Of a stretch of 64,000 nucleotides of DNA, positions 32,286 to 41,051 are shown piece after piece. The notes under the pieces were generated by a model, which was not told the DNA's origin, searched no databases, and was given only the letters and a program-made list of their open reading frames with translations. Numbering within the stretch: position 1 is the stretch's first letter; every line of letters begins with the position of its first letter. The DNA lies in assembly GCF_900119385.1 (NCBI RefSeq), contig NZ_FPKO01000009.1, positions 271,405 through 335,404 of the forward strand, written 5' to 3'. A program made the translations under genes and the position numbers. The DNA is from Thermophilibacter mediterraneus (GTDB lineage Bacteria; Actinomycetota; Coriobacteriia; Coriobacteriales; Atopobiaceae).

Positions 32286-33041
32286 TCAGACGGCCCTTCT
32301 CGCCCAGAGGCGACAGGAGAGCGCGGAAGCGACAGCAACGTAGACGAGCGGCAGGGCGACGGAGCGCAGAGGGTCCACCACGGCAAAGCTCTCCACGAGC
32401 GGGTAGAGCAGCACCGCGCGCAGGCCGTCGAGCAGCGCACTTCCCAGTTCCTGCGAGAAGAGCTGGGCGACCATGACGGGAAGCATTTGAACGAGAAGCC
32501 CGAGGATGCCCGCCGAGACCGCAAGCGAGATGAGGAAGACCCCGCCCATGCCCCGCTCGCGCCGGGAGGCCCAGGTCAGGAGCATGGCGATCGCGGCATA
32601 CGCCCAGGCTACGAGCACGCGCACGCCAATGACGCCCACGAGCTCCGCCAGCGCGTCGGGGTGCCCCACGTAGACGCCGGGAAAGACGAGCAGCACGGCA
32701 GCAACAACCACCGCCCAGAGCATGAGCGCGACCGAGACCACGCCCGCCAGGACCGCGCGCGAGGCCACGTAGCGCAGCCGGCCGCGCGGGGCGAGACAGG
32801 CCGCGCGCAGGCCCCCGGACGCAAGGTCATGCGCGACGAGCCCCGCCATCGCGAAGCTCGCCCCAAAGTTGGCAGCGCCCACGGCGCTCGCAAGCACGGA
32901 CTCGAAGGTGATGGGGCTGACCCCCGGGATGAGGGTCACCAACGCGGAGGCGAGCGGCAGCAGCGCCGTAATGGCCACCGCACCCTTGAGGTACGCGTCG
33001 TGAAGCAGCAGGTAGAGCGCTGCGCGAAGCTGGTTTCTCAT
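32286..33041 (-). CDS. ABC transporter permease (ABC-2/lantibiotic-immunity type)
   Basis: A 251-residue protein with about six membrane helices and long alanine/valine-rich segments. The start overlaps the ATPase stop by 4 bp. It is one of two permeases flanked by ATPase and kinase in the order regulator-ATPase-permease-permease-kinase, an arrangement seen in peptide-antibiotic sensing and immunity modules. Confidence 0.82.
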   Translation of the reverse strand: MRNQLRAALYLLLHDAYLKGAVAITALLPLASALVTLIPGVSPITFESVLASAVGAANFGASFAMAGLVAHDLASGGLRAACLAPRGRLRYVASRAVLAGVVSVALMLWAVVVAAVLLVFPGVYVGHPDALAELVGVIGVRVLVAWAYAAIAMLLTWASRRERGMGGVFLISLAVSAGILGLLVQMLPVMVAQLFSQELGSALLDGLRAVLLYPLVESFAVVDPLRSVALPLVYVAVASALSCRLWARRAV

Positions 33042-34048
33042 GAGGACCGCCCCCTCCCGGGAGCGCTCGCGTCGCCGGCCGCGCGCGAGGGCTCGCGCCC
33101 GTCGATGATGCGCACGAGCTCGGCCTCGAGATCGGGGGCGCTCACCGAGAGCTCGCTCACGGCAACTCCCGCGGAAAGAAGCGCCTGGGACAGCACGCGG
33201 CGGTCCGGCTCGCCGCCGCCCGGCGCCGTCACGCGCAGCGCGCCGTCGGGAAGCACCCGCACCGTGAGGCCCGGGAGCTCCTCGGCGAGCGCCGCCACCG
33301 CGCGCTCCGGCGCGTCCACCCGCAGCGTGAGGTAGGTGGCGCAGGCGTCGGCGAGCTCGCCCTCCGTGAGCTCGCGCACGAGGAAGCCTCCGCGCATGAT
33401 GCCGTAGTGCGTGCAGACGCGCTCCAGATGCGAGAGCACGTGCGAGCTTATGACCACGGTGACGCCGCGCTCGCGGTTGAGCCGGGCGAGAAGGTCGCGC
33501 AGGGCCGCCGCGCCCGTGGGGTCGATTCCGTTCAGCGGCTCGTCGAGCAGCAGGATCTCCGGGTCGCCGAGAAGGGCGAGGGCCACGCCGAGTCGCTGGC
33601 GCTGGCCGGTGGAGAGGTCGTCGACGTAGGTGCCGCGCGGCCAGAGGACGCGCCGGCGGCCGTCGCCGGCGTCACGGGCACCGAGCCCCACGAGCTCGAG
33701 CACCTCTCGGCACGCCGCCTTGGGGTCGGGCAGGCCAAGGATAAGCGCACGGTTCATGAGGTTCTCGAAGGCGTCGAGGCGCCCGTAGACGGCCGGGGCC
33801 TCCACGAGCACGCCAAGGCGCGGGTCGGACTCGCCGGGGCGCAGCTGGCGCCCGCCCACGCAGACGGTCCCGCGGTCCTGCGGCGTGAGACCGGACACAA
33901 GCTTGAGCAGGGTCGACTTGCCCGCGCCGTTCTTGCCCACGAGGCCATAGACGGAGCCGGCGGGCACGTGCAGGTCCACGTCCAGCACGGCCCGCACGCC
34001 GCGGAAGGACTTCGACAGTCCGCTCGTCTCTATGGCGTTGATGCTCAT
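33038..34048 (-). CDS. ABC transporter ATP-binding protein (BcrA/LanF-type)
   Basis: A 336-residue ATPase: Walker A GKNGAGKST near residue 38, signature LSTGQRQRLG, Walker B ILLLDEPLNGID and switch SSHVLSH. The C-terminal extra domain of about 100 residues is as in BcrA-like proteins. It energises the two permeases. The substrate is unknown; family context suggests export of, or resistance to, a peptide antibiotic. Confidence 0.9.
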   Translation of the reverse strand: MSINAIETSGLSKSFRGVRAVLDVDLHVPAGSVYGLVGKNGAGKSTLLKLVSGLTPQDRGTVCVGGRQLRPGESDPRLGVLVEAPAVYGRLDAFENLMNRALILGLPDPKAACREVLELVGLGARDAGDGRRRVLWPRGTYVDDLSTGQRQRLGVALALLGDPEILLLDEPLNGIDPTGAAALRDLLARLNRERGVTVVISSHVLSHLERVCTHYGIMRGGFLVRELTEGELADACATYLTLRVDAPERAVAALAEELPGLTVRVLPDGALRVTAPGGGEPDRRVLSQALLSAGVAVSELSVSAPDLEAELVRIIDGREPSRAAGDASAPGRGRSS

Positions 34049-34156
34049 GGGGCCTCCCCTCGCCGTCTTTGTCTCAAGCGTACGCGGGGAGTTTCGAGAA
34101 AGGCTTCAGAAAGCTACAAGACTTTGACAAGAACGGGCCTGCGCCCGTGCCCACTC

Positions 34157-34870
34157 CTACGCCTGCGCGCGGAGCTTGAAGCCGATGCCCCAGACGGTCT
34201 GGAGGTAGTCGTCCGTGCCGCTCGCGCGCAGCTTGGCGCGCAGGTTGCTCACGTGCGTGGAGATGGTGCGCTCGTCGGCGAGCGCCTCCTCGTGGCGCAC
34301 GAGCTCGAAGAGCGCCTGCTTGGTGAAGACGCGGCTCGGCTCGCGCATCAGGGCGGCAAGGATGTCGAACTCGGTGCGCGTGAGGCGCACGGGCGCGCCG
34401 TCCACGGCAAAGGAGCGCGCGTCGGGGTCGAGCTCCCAGCGGCCAAAGCGCAGGGCGGCCGGGGCGGCCGGTGTCTCGCGTCCGCGCAGCTGGACCTCCA
34501 CGCGGGCGAGCAGCTCCTCGAGGTCGAAGGGCTTGACCAGGTAGTCGCTCGCCCCCAGGCGCAGCACGCCCACGCGGTCGGCGAGCGCCCCCTTGGCCGA
34601 GGTCACGATCACCGGCGTATCCACGCCCGCGGCGCGCAGGCGCCCGATGAGCTCCTCGCCCGGGACGCCCGGCAGCATGAGATCCAAGATCACGAGGTCG
34701 AAGGGAGCGCCCTTTTCGCCCGCGCGCTCCGCGGCGAGAAGGGCCTCGGTACCCGAGAACGCCGGCACGCACGCGTAGCCCTCGTCCCCGAGGAAGGTGC
34801 AGACCACCTCGGAGAGCGCGGCGTCGTCCTCGACCACGAGGACGCGGGGGATGTCTCGAAGCTCGTTCAT
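34157..34870 (-). CDS. OmpR-family response regulator
   Basis: A 237-residue regulator: receiver domain with phospho-acceptor Asp63 in VILDLMLPG, the VTSAKG switch and KPFD lysine, then a winged-helix DNA-binding domain (RLTRTEFDILAALM; VRHEEALADERTISTHVSNLRAKL). The start is ATG 34870, which fits the family length; the longer frame upstream has no support. It is the first gene of the five-gene ABC/two-component operon. Confidence 0.92.
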   Translation of the reverse strand: MNELRDIPRVLVVEDDAALSEVVCTFLGDEGYACVPAFSGTEALLAAERAGEKGAPFDLVILDLMLPGVPGEELIGRLRAAGVDTPVIVTSAKGALADRVGVLRLGASDYLVKPFDLEELLARVEVQLRGRETPAAPAALRFGRWELDPDARSFAVDGAPVRLTRTEFDILAALMREPSRVFTKQALFELVRHEEALADERTISTHVSNLRAKLRASGTDDYLQTVWGIGFKLRAQA

Positions 34871-34907
34871 GGGACTAGTATAGGGTCGCGCAGGGAGGGA
34901 CCTGTAC

Positions 34908-34977
34908 CACTTTGCCCGCCGTCTGGGTGACAGCCCATCTCGGCGCAACGTCACGCGCGGCAAAGTGCCTGATATTT
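34908..34977. repeat. Degenerate REP-like inverted pair
   Basis: CACTTTGCC (34908-34916) and GGCAAAGTG (34969-34977) form a 9-bp inverted repeat. GGCAAAGTGCCTG resembles the GCAAAAGTGCCTG core of the repeats at 30297, 42596 and 62388. The surrounding 200-bp gap between the HAD gene and the response regulator also has a GCCCTC/GAGGGC hairpin at 34990-35005. Confidence 0.4.
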
Positions 34978-35069
34978 TTTAGAAGAGAGGCCCTCTCGGG
35001 AGGGCACCCCTCGCCGGATGCCCTTTTCCCCACCCAGACCTCGGCGAAAATGGAACACCGGCTGAGCCC

Positions 35070-35885
35070 CTACGCCTTGAACGGCCAGTCGCCCGCCGCC
35101 AGCGCCTCGATCGCGGCGGCAACGGCGTCGTCCTCGCAGGCGCCCACGTGCCAGCGCGCGGCCGCAGCGGCCTCCGGCGTCGCGCCCGCGACGGCCACGG
35201 AGTGCCCCGCGGCGGAGAACATCGACAGGTCGTTGTCGGCATCCCCGAAGACCACGACGTCCTCGAGCGCCACGCCCAGGCGCTCGGCCATCCAGCGCAC
35301 CGCGGCGCCCTTGTTCCACCCGCGCGGCATGATGTTGGAGTAGGTGGGCATGGCACGGTCCACGTCGAACTCGGGGACCTCCGCGTTGAGGCGCGCCACG
35401 AGCTCGGTCGCCGCGGCCTCGCCGGCACCGGTGAAGACGTTTGCCTTCACCACGGGGAAGTCGGGCAGCTCGCGCGTCACGCGACAGCGCTCGGCGTAGG
35501 CGGGGAAGTGCGTCGCCAGCACGTCGAGCTCGCCCTCCACCAGAAGCGGCGTCGCGTCGTCAAAGCAGACGAGCCCCGCGCCAGGGGTCGCGGCGACGAT
35601 CGTGCGCAGGTGCTCAAGCCCCGCCGGCGCGAGCGTCTGCTCCATGACCTTCTCGCCCCCGAGGTAGACCTGCATGCCGTTGGTGGCGAGCGCCGTGGCG
35701 CAGCACGCCGCGTCACCGCCGAAGAACTCGGGAATCCACGCGTAGCCACGCCCGCTCGCCGGCCCCACCCAGATCCCCGCGTCGATTGCCACGTGAAACG
35801 CAGCCACCGTGCGCGCAGAGACCTCGCGCCTGCCGCGCGGCAGGATGGTCCCGTCGATGTCCGTGAGAATGAGCCTGACCGACAT
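35070..35885 (-). CDS. Cof-type HAD-IIB sugar-phosphate phosphatase
   Basis: A 271-residue HAD hydrolase. Nucleophile Asp9 and acid/base Asp11 lie in LTDIDGTILPRG; ASGRGY, NKGAAVRWMAERLGV and FGDADNDLSMF are the later motifs. The C2-type cap places it with Cof/YidA phosphatases that act on sugar phosphates or related metabolites; the true substrate is not predictable. ATG 35885 follows GGGGGC. It lies 35 bp after the DeoR gene and may share its transcript. Confidence 0.88.
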   Translation of the reverse strand: MSVRLILTDIDGTILPRGRREVSARTVAAFHVAIDAGIWVGPASGRGYAWIPEFFGGDAACCATALATNGMQVYLGGEKVMEQTLAPAGLEHLRTIVAATPGAGLVCFDDATPLLVEGELDVLATHFPAYAERCRVTRELPDFPVVKANVFTGAGEAAATELVARLNAEVPEFDVDRAMPTYSNIMPRGWNKGAAVRWMAERLGVALEDVVVFGDADNDLSMFSAAGHSVAVAGATPEAAAAARWHVGACEDDAVAAAIEALAAGDWPFKA

Positions 35886-35920
35886 GAAGCCCCCGTTCGC
35901 CCGTTGCGTGTCCCGCCAGC

Positions 35921-36688
35921 TCAGTATAGGACGCGACAGCCCCGATCCGCCGCGTCGGCCGCGACGATGCCCTCGGGGTCCGCGTCCATGACCACGGCCT
36001 CGACCCCCTCGAGCGTGCCGAACCACAGAAGGCCCGGCGCACCGACCTTGCTCCGGTCCATGAGCACGAAGGTCCGCTCGGCGCAGCCCAAATAGGCCCG
36101 CTTGAGCTCAGCCATGTCCTGGTTGTTGGTCATGAGGCCACGTCCCGGCACGTAGGAGGTGGGCGTCACGAAGGCCTTGTCCGGGTGCAGCATCTCGAGC
36201 GTGCGCATGGCGAGCGGCCCCGCCGTGTAGCGGTGCCCCTTGCGAAGGCTGCCCCCGAGCATGATGACGTCGAGCGAGGGTGCGGAGCGGTCCACGTAGT
36301 CGGCGATGGTGAAGTCGTCGGTGACCACCGTGACGCCGTTGCGCCCGGAGATGGCGCGCACGAGCTCGAGCGCGGTGGTGCCCGAGTCGACGAGCACCGA
36401 GTCGCCGTCCTCGACGAAGGGGGCCGCGAGCCGCGCGATGGCACGCTTGGCCTCGGCGTTCACGTTGACGCGGCGATCTTGCACCGAGACGGTGAGCGTC
36501 TTGGAGAGCGAGACCGCGCCGCCGTGGGTGCGGCGCAGCTTGCCGTCGCGCTCGAGGGCGTCGAGGTCTGCGCGGGCCGTCACGCGGCTCACGCCGAAGG
36601 CCTCGGCGAGCTGCGCCACCTGCACCGACGTCGTACGGTCGAGCATGGAGAGGATGGCGGCGCGCCGCTCCTCGGATGACATTACCAT
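35921..36688 (-). CDS. DeoR-family transcriptional regulator (third copy)
   Basis: A 255-residue DeoR-type repressor: HTH with SVQVAQLAEAFGVSRVTARADL, sensor domain with LVDSGTTALELVRA, VTDDFTIADYV and LGGSLRKGHRYTAG. I used ATG 36688; ATG 36682 is possible. It is divergent from the class II aldolase gene, and the AT-rich gap holds CTTTCC/GGAAAG repeats. It probably controls that aldolase and itself. Confidence 0.88.
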   Translation of the reverse strand: MVMSSEERRAAILSMLDRTTSVQVAQLAEAFGVSRVTARADLDALERDGKLRRTHGGAVSLSKTLTVSVQDRRVNVNAEAKRAIARLAAPFVEDGDSVLVDSGTTALELVRAISGRNGVTVVTDDFTIADYVDRSAPSLDVIMLGGSLRKGHRYTAGPLAMRTLEMLHPDKAFVTPTSYVPGRGLMTNNQDMAELKRAYLGCAERTFVLMDRSKVGAPGLLWFGTLEGVEAVVMDADPEGIVAADAADRGCRVLY

Positions 36689-36749
36689 GACGTCCGCCCT
36701 TCTCGCCCCCAGCGAAGCGCAGGTCCGATTGTGTAGGGTTTGTGGTTCT

Positions 36750-36803
36750 CTTTCCTTTCCTATAAACAAGATATCGCACTTCTTTTGTTTGCGTTTTGGA
36801 AAG
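36750..36803. promoter_or_regulatory. DeoR-type operator region upstream of aldolase
   Basis: CTTTCC occurs twice in tandem (36750-36755, 36755-36760) and its complement GGAAAG at 36798-36803. Inside, AAACAA (36764-36769) and TTGTTT (36785-36790) also pair. Nested inverted TTTC-like words are typical of DeoR-family sites. The remaining gap to 36970 shows no other gene. Confidence 0.5.
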
Positions 36804-36970
36804 CGAGAAGAGACGGCGCGCGCCCACGGACAAAAGAGGCGCGCTCGCGCAGGAACGTCCCCTACCTTTGCTTTCCCTTCTCGCCGCCGCTCGCCGCGGG
36901 CGCGGCGCACGCGGCGCCGCCCGGCACGTACAATGGCCTCGTCGTTCAGGTTCAGCGAAGGGAGCTGCCC

Positions 36971-37822
36971 ATGCTCGTCACCACCAAGGAGATGCTGCTC
37001 GACGCCCAGGCCGGCCACTACGCCGTCGGCGCGTTCAACGTCGAGAGCCTCGAGTTCGTCATGGCCGTCGTGAAGGCCGCCGAGGAGCTGCGCTCCCCCG
37101 TCATCATGCAGACCACGCCGGGCACCGTGAAGTACGCCAACCTCGACTACTTCGCCGCCATGTGCAAGGTCGCCGCCGAGCAGGCCAGCGTGCCCGTGGC
37201 CATCCACCTCGACCACGGCGACGGCTTCGACCGCTGCGTCCAGGCCATGAAGGCCGGCTACACCTCCGTCATGATCGACGGCTCCCACGACACCTTCGAG
37301 GACAACATCGCGCTGACCGCCTCCGTGACCAAGGTCGCCAAGCCCCTCAACATCCCCGTTGAGGCCGAGCTCGGCAAGGTCGGCGGCAAGGAGGACGACG
37401 GCCCGGCCGTGGAGGGCGAGAACCCCTACACCGACCCCGACGAGGCCCGCGAGTTCGTCGAGCGCACCGGCTGCACCTCGCTCGCCATCGGCGTGGGCAC
37501 CGCGCACGGCGTCTACACCGAGACCCCGCACATCGAGCAGGACGTGGTGCGTGCCATCCGCTCCGTCGTGGACGTGCCCCTCGTGCTCCACGGCACCTCC
37601 GGCGTGCCCGACGACCAGGTCGCCGAGGCCGTCAAGAACGGCATCTGCAAGGTGAACTACGCCACCGAGCTGCGCCAGGCCTTCATGCGCGGCTTCATGG
37701 GCTTCATGGGCGAGAACCCGGGCACCTTTGACCCCAAGAAGGCCAACAAGCCCGGCATGGAGGAGATCACCAACCTGGTGAAGATCCGTATGACCAACCT
37801 CGGCTCGGTCAACAAGGCCTAG
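36971..37822 (+). CDS. Class II fructose/tagatose-bisphosphate aldolase
   Basis: A 283-residue GatY/KbaY/FbaA-type zinc aldolase. Catalytic Asp81 and zinc ligand His82 lie in IHLDHGDG; further zinc ligands are in GVGTAHG and VLHGTSG; NYATELRQAF holds the phosphate-binding end. The length fits the short KbaY/GatY-like class II group, which cleaves tagatose-1,6- or fructose-1,6-bisphosphate. With LacC and LacAB in the window, tagatose bisphosphate is plausible. AGGGAG precedes ATG 36971. Confidence 0.88.
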   Translation: MLVTTKEMLLDAQAGHYAVGAFNVESLEFVMAVVKAAEELRSPVIMQTTPGTVKYANLDYFAAMCKVAAEQASVPVAIHLDHGDGFDRCVQAMKAGYTSVMIDGSHDTFEDNIALTASVTKVAKPLNIPVEAELGKVGGKEDDGPAVEGENPYTDPDEAREFVERTGCTSLAIGVGTAHGVYTETPHIEQDVVRAIRSVVDVPLVLHGTSGVPDDQVAEAVKNGICKVNYATELRQAFMRGFMGFMGENPGTFDPKKANKPGMEEITNLVKIRMTNLGSVNKA

Positions 37823-37902
37823 TCGAGCGGGAGGACGCGGGCCTCGTCTCGTCGCGCCGGCACGTCACCTGACGACGGCGGGCGACTCGACCCAAAACGA
37901 GC

Positions 37903-37943
37903 GGGCGCGGGCGCACGGAGGTAGGTGCGCCCGCGCCCTTTTT
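37903..37943 (+). terminator. Rho-independent terminator of the aldolase gene
   Basis: GGGCGCGGGCGCAC (37903-37916) pairs perfectly with 37925-37938, followed by TTTTT at 37939-37943. Confidence 0.85.
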
Positions 37944-37979
37944 GCCCCGCGTCCGGCCAGACGGGGTGCCGTGCCGCCG

Positions 37980-38246
37980 CTACGCCGCGGCGGGAAGCTC
38001 GTCCTCGTGCGCGAGGGGGTCGTCGACGGGCGCGTCGAGCGACGCGCGCACCTCGAGCCAGCGCTCGTGCGCCCACACGGAGCCGCCCATCCCGAAGGCG
38101 GCGAGGGCGTCGTCGAGCGGGAGCCCCAACAGGAAGCGCAGCGACTCGAGGTCGCGGCAGACGCCGTGCGCCTCGATCAGAAAGGCGCGCCACGCCCTGA
38201 GGTCACGAAGCTCGGACACGCTGACACTGTGGTTGTTTCCTGCCAT
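37980..38246 (-). CDS. Small protein of unknown function (88 aa)
   Basis: An 88-residue acidic protein with a helical central part (ELRDLRAWRAFLIEAHGVC, LESLRFLLGLPLDDALAAF). GAGAGGAGCAGGG in front of ATG 38246 is a convincing ribosome site. It lies 85 bp downstream of the AraC regulator on the same strand. I do not recognise a family and cannot assign a role. Confidence 0.55.
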   Translation of the reverse strand: MAGNNHSVSVSELRDLRAWRAFLIEAHGVCRDLESLRFLLGLPLDDALAAFGMGGSVWAHERWLEVRASLDAPVDDPLAHEDELPAAA

Positions 38247-38331
38247 CCCTGCTCCTCTCGTTGGGTGCTGACGTGGTCATTTTCCAGCGAGAAGAACAAT
38301 GTAACTAGGCAGCTTGCTGCCGTTCGATATC

Positions 38332-39273
38332 TCAATCCTGCCATCTCGAACGGTACTCACGAGGCGTGCAGCCCATGGCGGCCCGGAAGACCTGACCGAA
38401 GTGGCTCGCCGTCCCCAGACCGCTCATCTCCCCCACGGCCGCAATGGGGCGCGTGGTATGCGCGAGCATACGGCATGCCTGCTGGATGCGATAGTCGCGC
38501 AGGTACTGGGCGGGCGTGACCCCAAGCTCCTCCCTGAAGGTACGGTGGCACTCCCGCTCGCTCGCGAACGCCGCGGCGGCGACGTCCGCGACCGAGATCC
38601 GCTCCGCATAGTGACGCCCCACGAAGTCCAGCATCGCCCGCAGACGCTCCTCGCGCGGCCGGGGCATCTCGGCGGGCCCCTCGGAGAGCCGGGGCCGGGC
38701 GAGCTCGACGAAGTCCAGCCAGACCTCGGAGAGCTCGTCGCGCAGGCGCAGCTCCCACCCGTCCCCCTCGCCCATCGCGGTCTCGAACGCCCGGTACATG
38801 CGGTCGCGAACCCCCGCGCAGTCCCCCTCGCCCGGCGTGACGACCAGCAGCTCGATCGACGTGGCACTGACGAGCGGCTCTACGCAGCGACGCCACACGC
38901 GGCTCCCCCGCTCGGCGAGAAACTGCGGGCGAAACAGGTGGATCAGGAGGTTGACGTCAGGGGCCCCGTCCGTCGCGTGCGTCATGTGGAGGACGTTGGC
39001 ATTGACCATCCCCACGCTCCCCTCGGGCAGCGTCAGCCGCTCGTGCGGGGTGGCGTAGTCGACGGTGCCCTCGAGCACGTAGAAGAGCTCGAGCTCCTGG
39101 TGCCAGTGCCAGGGCGCCGTCCGCTCGTGATAGCGGTCGTGCTGGGAGAGCACGGAGAGGTAGGGGAAGTCCTCCGAGATGTCGTCGAGCACCTCCTCGC
39201 GACCGCCGGGACGCGTCTCGATGTGGTCGAAGCTGCGCATCTGCGCCCAGAGACAGCCCTGTACGAGCGGCAT
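38332..39273 (-). CDS. AraC-family transcriptional regulator with cupin domain
   Basis: A 313-residue regulator: an N-terminal cupin sensing domain (PWHWHQELELFYVLEG) and a C-terminal double HTH (SVADVAAAAFASERECHRTFREEL split at residue 236; SHFGQVFRAAMGCTPREYR). AraC proteins of this design usually sense sugars or small effectors. ATG 39273 was chosen for its spacing from GGGGG; ATG 39279 adds two residues. Target unknown; the PTS EIIA gene upstream ends at a strong terminator, so it is a separate unit. Confidence 0.88.
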   Translation of the reverse strand: MPLVQGCLWAQMRSFDHIETRPGGREEVLDDISEDFPYLSVLSQHDRYHERTAPWHWHQELELFYVLEGTVDYATPHERLTLPEGSVGMVNANVLHMTHATDGAPDVNLLIHLFRPQFLAERGSRVWRRCVEPLVSATSIELLVVTPGEGDCAGVRDRMYRAFETAMGEGDGWELRLRDELSEVWLDFVELARPRLSEGPAEMPRPREERLRAMLDFVGRHYAERISVADVAAAAFASERECHRTFREELGVTPAQYLRDYRIQQACRMLAHTTRPIAAVGEMSGLGTASHFGQVFRAAMGCTPREYRSRWQD

Positions 39274-39283
39274 GATCATCCCC

Positions 39284-39323
39284 CAAAAAACGAAAAGGGG
39301 CCCGACGCTCGGCGCCGGACCCC
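39284..39323 (-). terminator. Rho-independent terminator of the fructose-type EIIA gene
   Basis: On the minus strand a GC stem (GGGGTCCGGCGC with GCGTCGGGCCCC, 39297-39323) is followed by TTTTCGTTTTTT (39284-39296). Confidence 0.8.
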
Positions 39324-39356
39324 AGACGTGACGCTATGACCCTGCGCCGGGCGCGG

Positions 39357-39815
39357 CTAGGCCTCGCTGATGCCGGCGTTGACGAGCTCGGCGACCTTCT
39401 CGGCGCTGTCGGCCTCCTGGACGCCCGTGCGGAAGCCCTCGTCCATGAGCTGCACGGCGACCTTGGAGAGCAGCTGGAGGTGCGTGGTGCCGGCCTCGGC
39501 CGCGGGGGTCAGGATGGCGATGGCGCAGGTGATGGGGGCGTTGTCCATGGAGGCCCACTCGACGCCCTCGGCGAACTTGACGACGATCATGCCGGCCTTC
39601 GTGATGGCCTCGCTCTTGGCGTGGGGGATGGCGAAGCCGCCCGTCATGCCCGTGGTGCCCTCGGCCTCGCGAGCCTTGAAGGCCTCGTAGACGCCGTCGG
39701 CGTCAGAGGAGAGGCCCAGCTCGACGGCCTTGTCGGCAAGGAGGCGCAGAGCCTCGTCGACAGAAGCGGCGCTCTGGCCGAAAACGACGTTGGACGCGGG
39801 AACGAACTCGCTCAT
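39357..39815 (-). CDS. PTS fructose/mannitol-type EIIA domain protein
   Basis: A 152-residue stand-alone EIIA of the PTS_EIIA_2 family, with phosphorylatable His65 in GGFAIPHAKS. Such proteins serve fructose-type permeases or act as PtsN-like regulators. No matching EIIB or EIIC lies nearby, so the partner is elsewhere or the role is regulatory. I chose ATG 39815 over the adjacent ATG 39818 for spacing from GGGGG. Confidence 0.88.
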   Translation of the reverse strand: MSEFVPASNVVFGQSAASVDEALRLLADKAVELGLSSDADGVYEAFKAREAEGTTGMTGGFAIPHAKSEAITKAGMIVVKFAEGVEWASMDNAPITCAIAILTPAAEAGTTHLQLLSKVAVQLMDEGFRTGVQEADSAEKVAELVNAGISEA

Positions 39816-39931
39816 CATGACCCCCTACCTGGACGACCGCGGCCGCCCGTAGCACAGTATCCAAAAACAGGTAGATATTACCACCACTTTCAGGCGTGAC
39901 GCCGAATTTCCCAACCTCGGGCACCGCCCCG

Positions 39932-40891
39932 TCAGGCGCCCGCCCCCTGCTCGCAGCGCAGGCGCAGGGCCTCGAAGGCGCAGCCGTACATGGCCGCCTG
40001 GTTGCCGAGGCTCGCCGCCTCGATGCGCGCGGCGCGGCAGGGCTTCAGGGTGTAGTGGTCGAAGCGCTCGCGCAGCGTGGGCGCAAACGTGTCGAACGCC
40101 CCGGCGACGCCGCCGCCGATGAGGTAGAGCTCCGGGTCGACGATGCAGGAGATCTGGGACATGGCGAGGCCGAGGTAGTCGCACATCTGGTCGACGGCGA
40201 ACTTGGCGCACTCGTCGCCCTTCGCCAGCGCGCCGAAGACCGACAGCGTGTCGGTGGCGTGCTCGACATGAGCGGGCTCCACGCCGCGCCGCTCGCACTC
40301 GGCGAGGTAGGCGTGCACGATGCCCTGTGCGGAGGCGTACTGCTCGAGGCAGCCGCGACGCCCGCAGCCGCACACCCGCGTCTCCTCGCGGTTCACGGTG
40401 ACGTGCCCGGCCTCGCCCGCCGCGCCAAAGGCGCCGGCGACGAGCCTCCCGTTGGCGATGACGCCGGCGCCCACGCCGGTGCCCACGGCAATGACGACGC
40501 AACTCGTGACGCCCTTCGCCGCTCCGACCCACATCTCGCCCAGGGCGGCGGCGTTGGCGTCGTTCACGAAGGCGACCACCGCCTCGGGGAAGGCCTCCTT
40601 GAAGGCGGCGACGAAGCCCTTGGGGTCGAGCTCCACGTTGGCGATGATGCCAAGTGTGCCGTCGTCGTCGACGGGGCCGGGGACGTCCAGGCCGCAGGCG
40701 ATGACGTCGGCGGGAGCGGCGCCGTGATCGGCGAGCAGCTGGGTGATGGCGCTCGTGACCGTGGCAAACGCCTCGGGGCTCACCAGCTCGGGCGTGGGGA
40801 CCTTGCGGTCCTCGAGCAGCTCCCCATCGGGCGTGAACAGGCCCGCCTTGATGCTCGTTCCGCCAACGTCAATGCCAAGAACCGCCTCCAT
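39932..40891 (-). CDS. ROK-family sugar kinase (glucokinase-like)
   Basis: A 319-residue ROK kinase with the ATP motif GIDVGGTSIKAGL, NDANAAALGE, GTGVGAGVI and the zinc motif CGCGRRGCLEQYAS near residue 178. It phosphorylates a hexose in the cytoplasm; glucose is most likely but ROK specificity is hard to read. It lies 117 bp upstream of the EIIA gene on the same strand. Confidence 0.88.
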   Translation of the reverse strand: MEAVLGIDVGGTSIKAGLFTPDGELLEDRKVPTPELVSPEAFATVTSAITQLLADHGAAPADVIACGLDVPGPVDDDGTLGIIANVELDPKGFVAAFKEAFPEAVVAFVNDANAAALGEMWVGAAKGVTSCVVIAVGTGVGAGVIANGRLVAGAFGAAGEAGHVTVNREETRVCGCGRRGCLEQYASAQGIVHAYLAECERRGVEPAHVEHATDTLSVFGALAKGDECAKFAVDQMCDYLGLAMSQISCIVDPELYLIGGGVAGAFDTFAPTLRERFDHYTLKPCRAARIEAASLGNQAAMYGCAFEALRLRCEQGAGA

Positions 40892-41051
40892 GGGAGCTCC
40901 CTTCGCCGTGCGGGCTCGCCCGCTCTCGTCTGTGCATCACAGGATGATACGTGCCCCCGACGCCGTTGTGGCCATCTTCTGCGCGGGCGGGTCGCGGCGT
41001 CGGCGGACGGGTACACTGAGGACACATGACCAAGCGTCCCGAGGAGCACCC

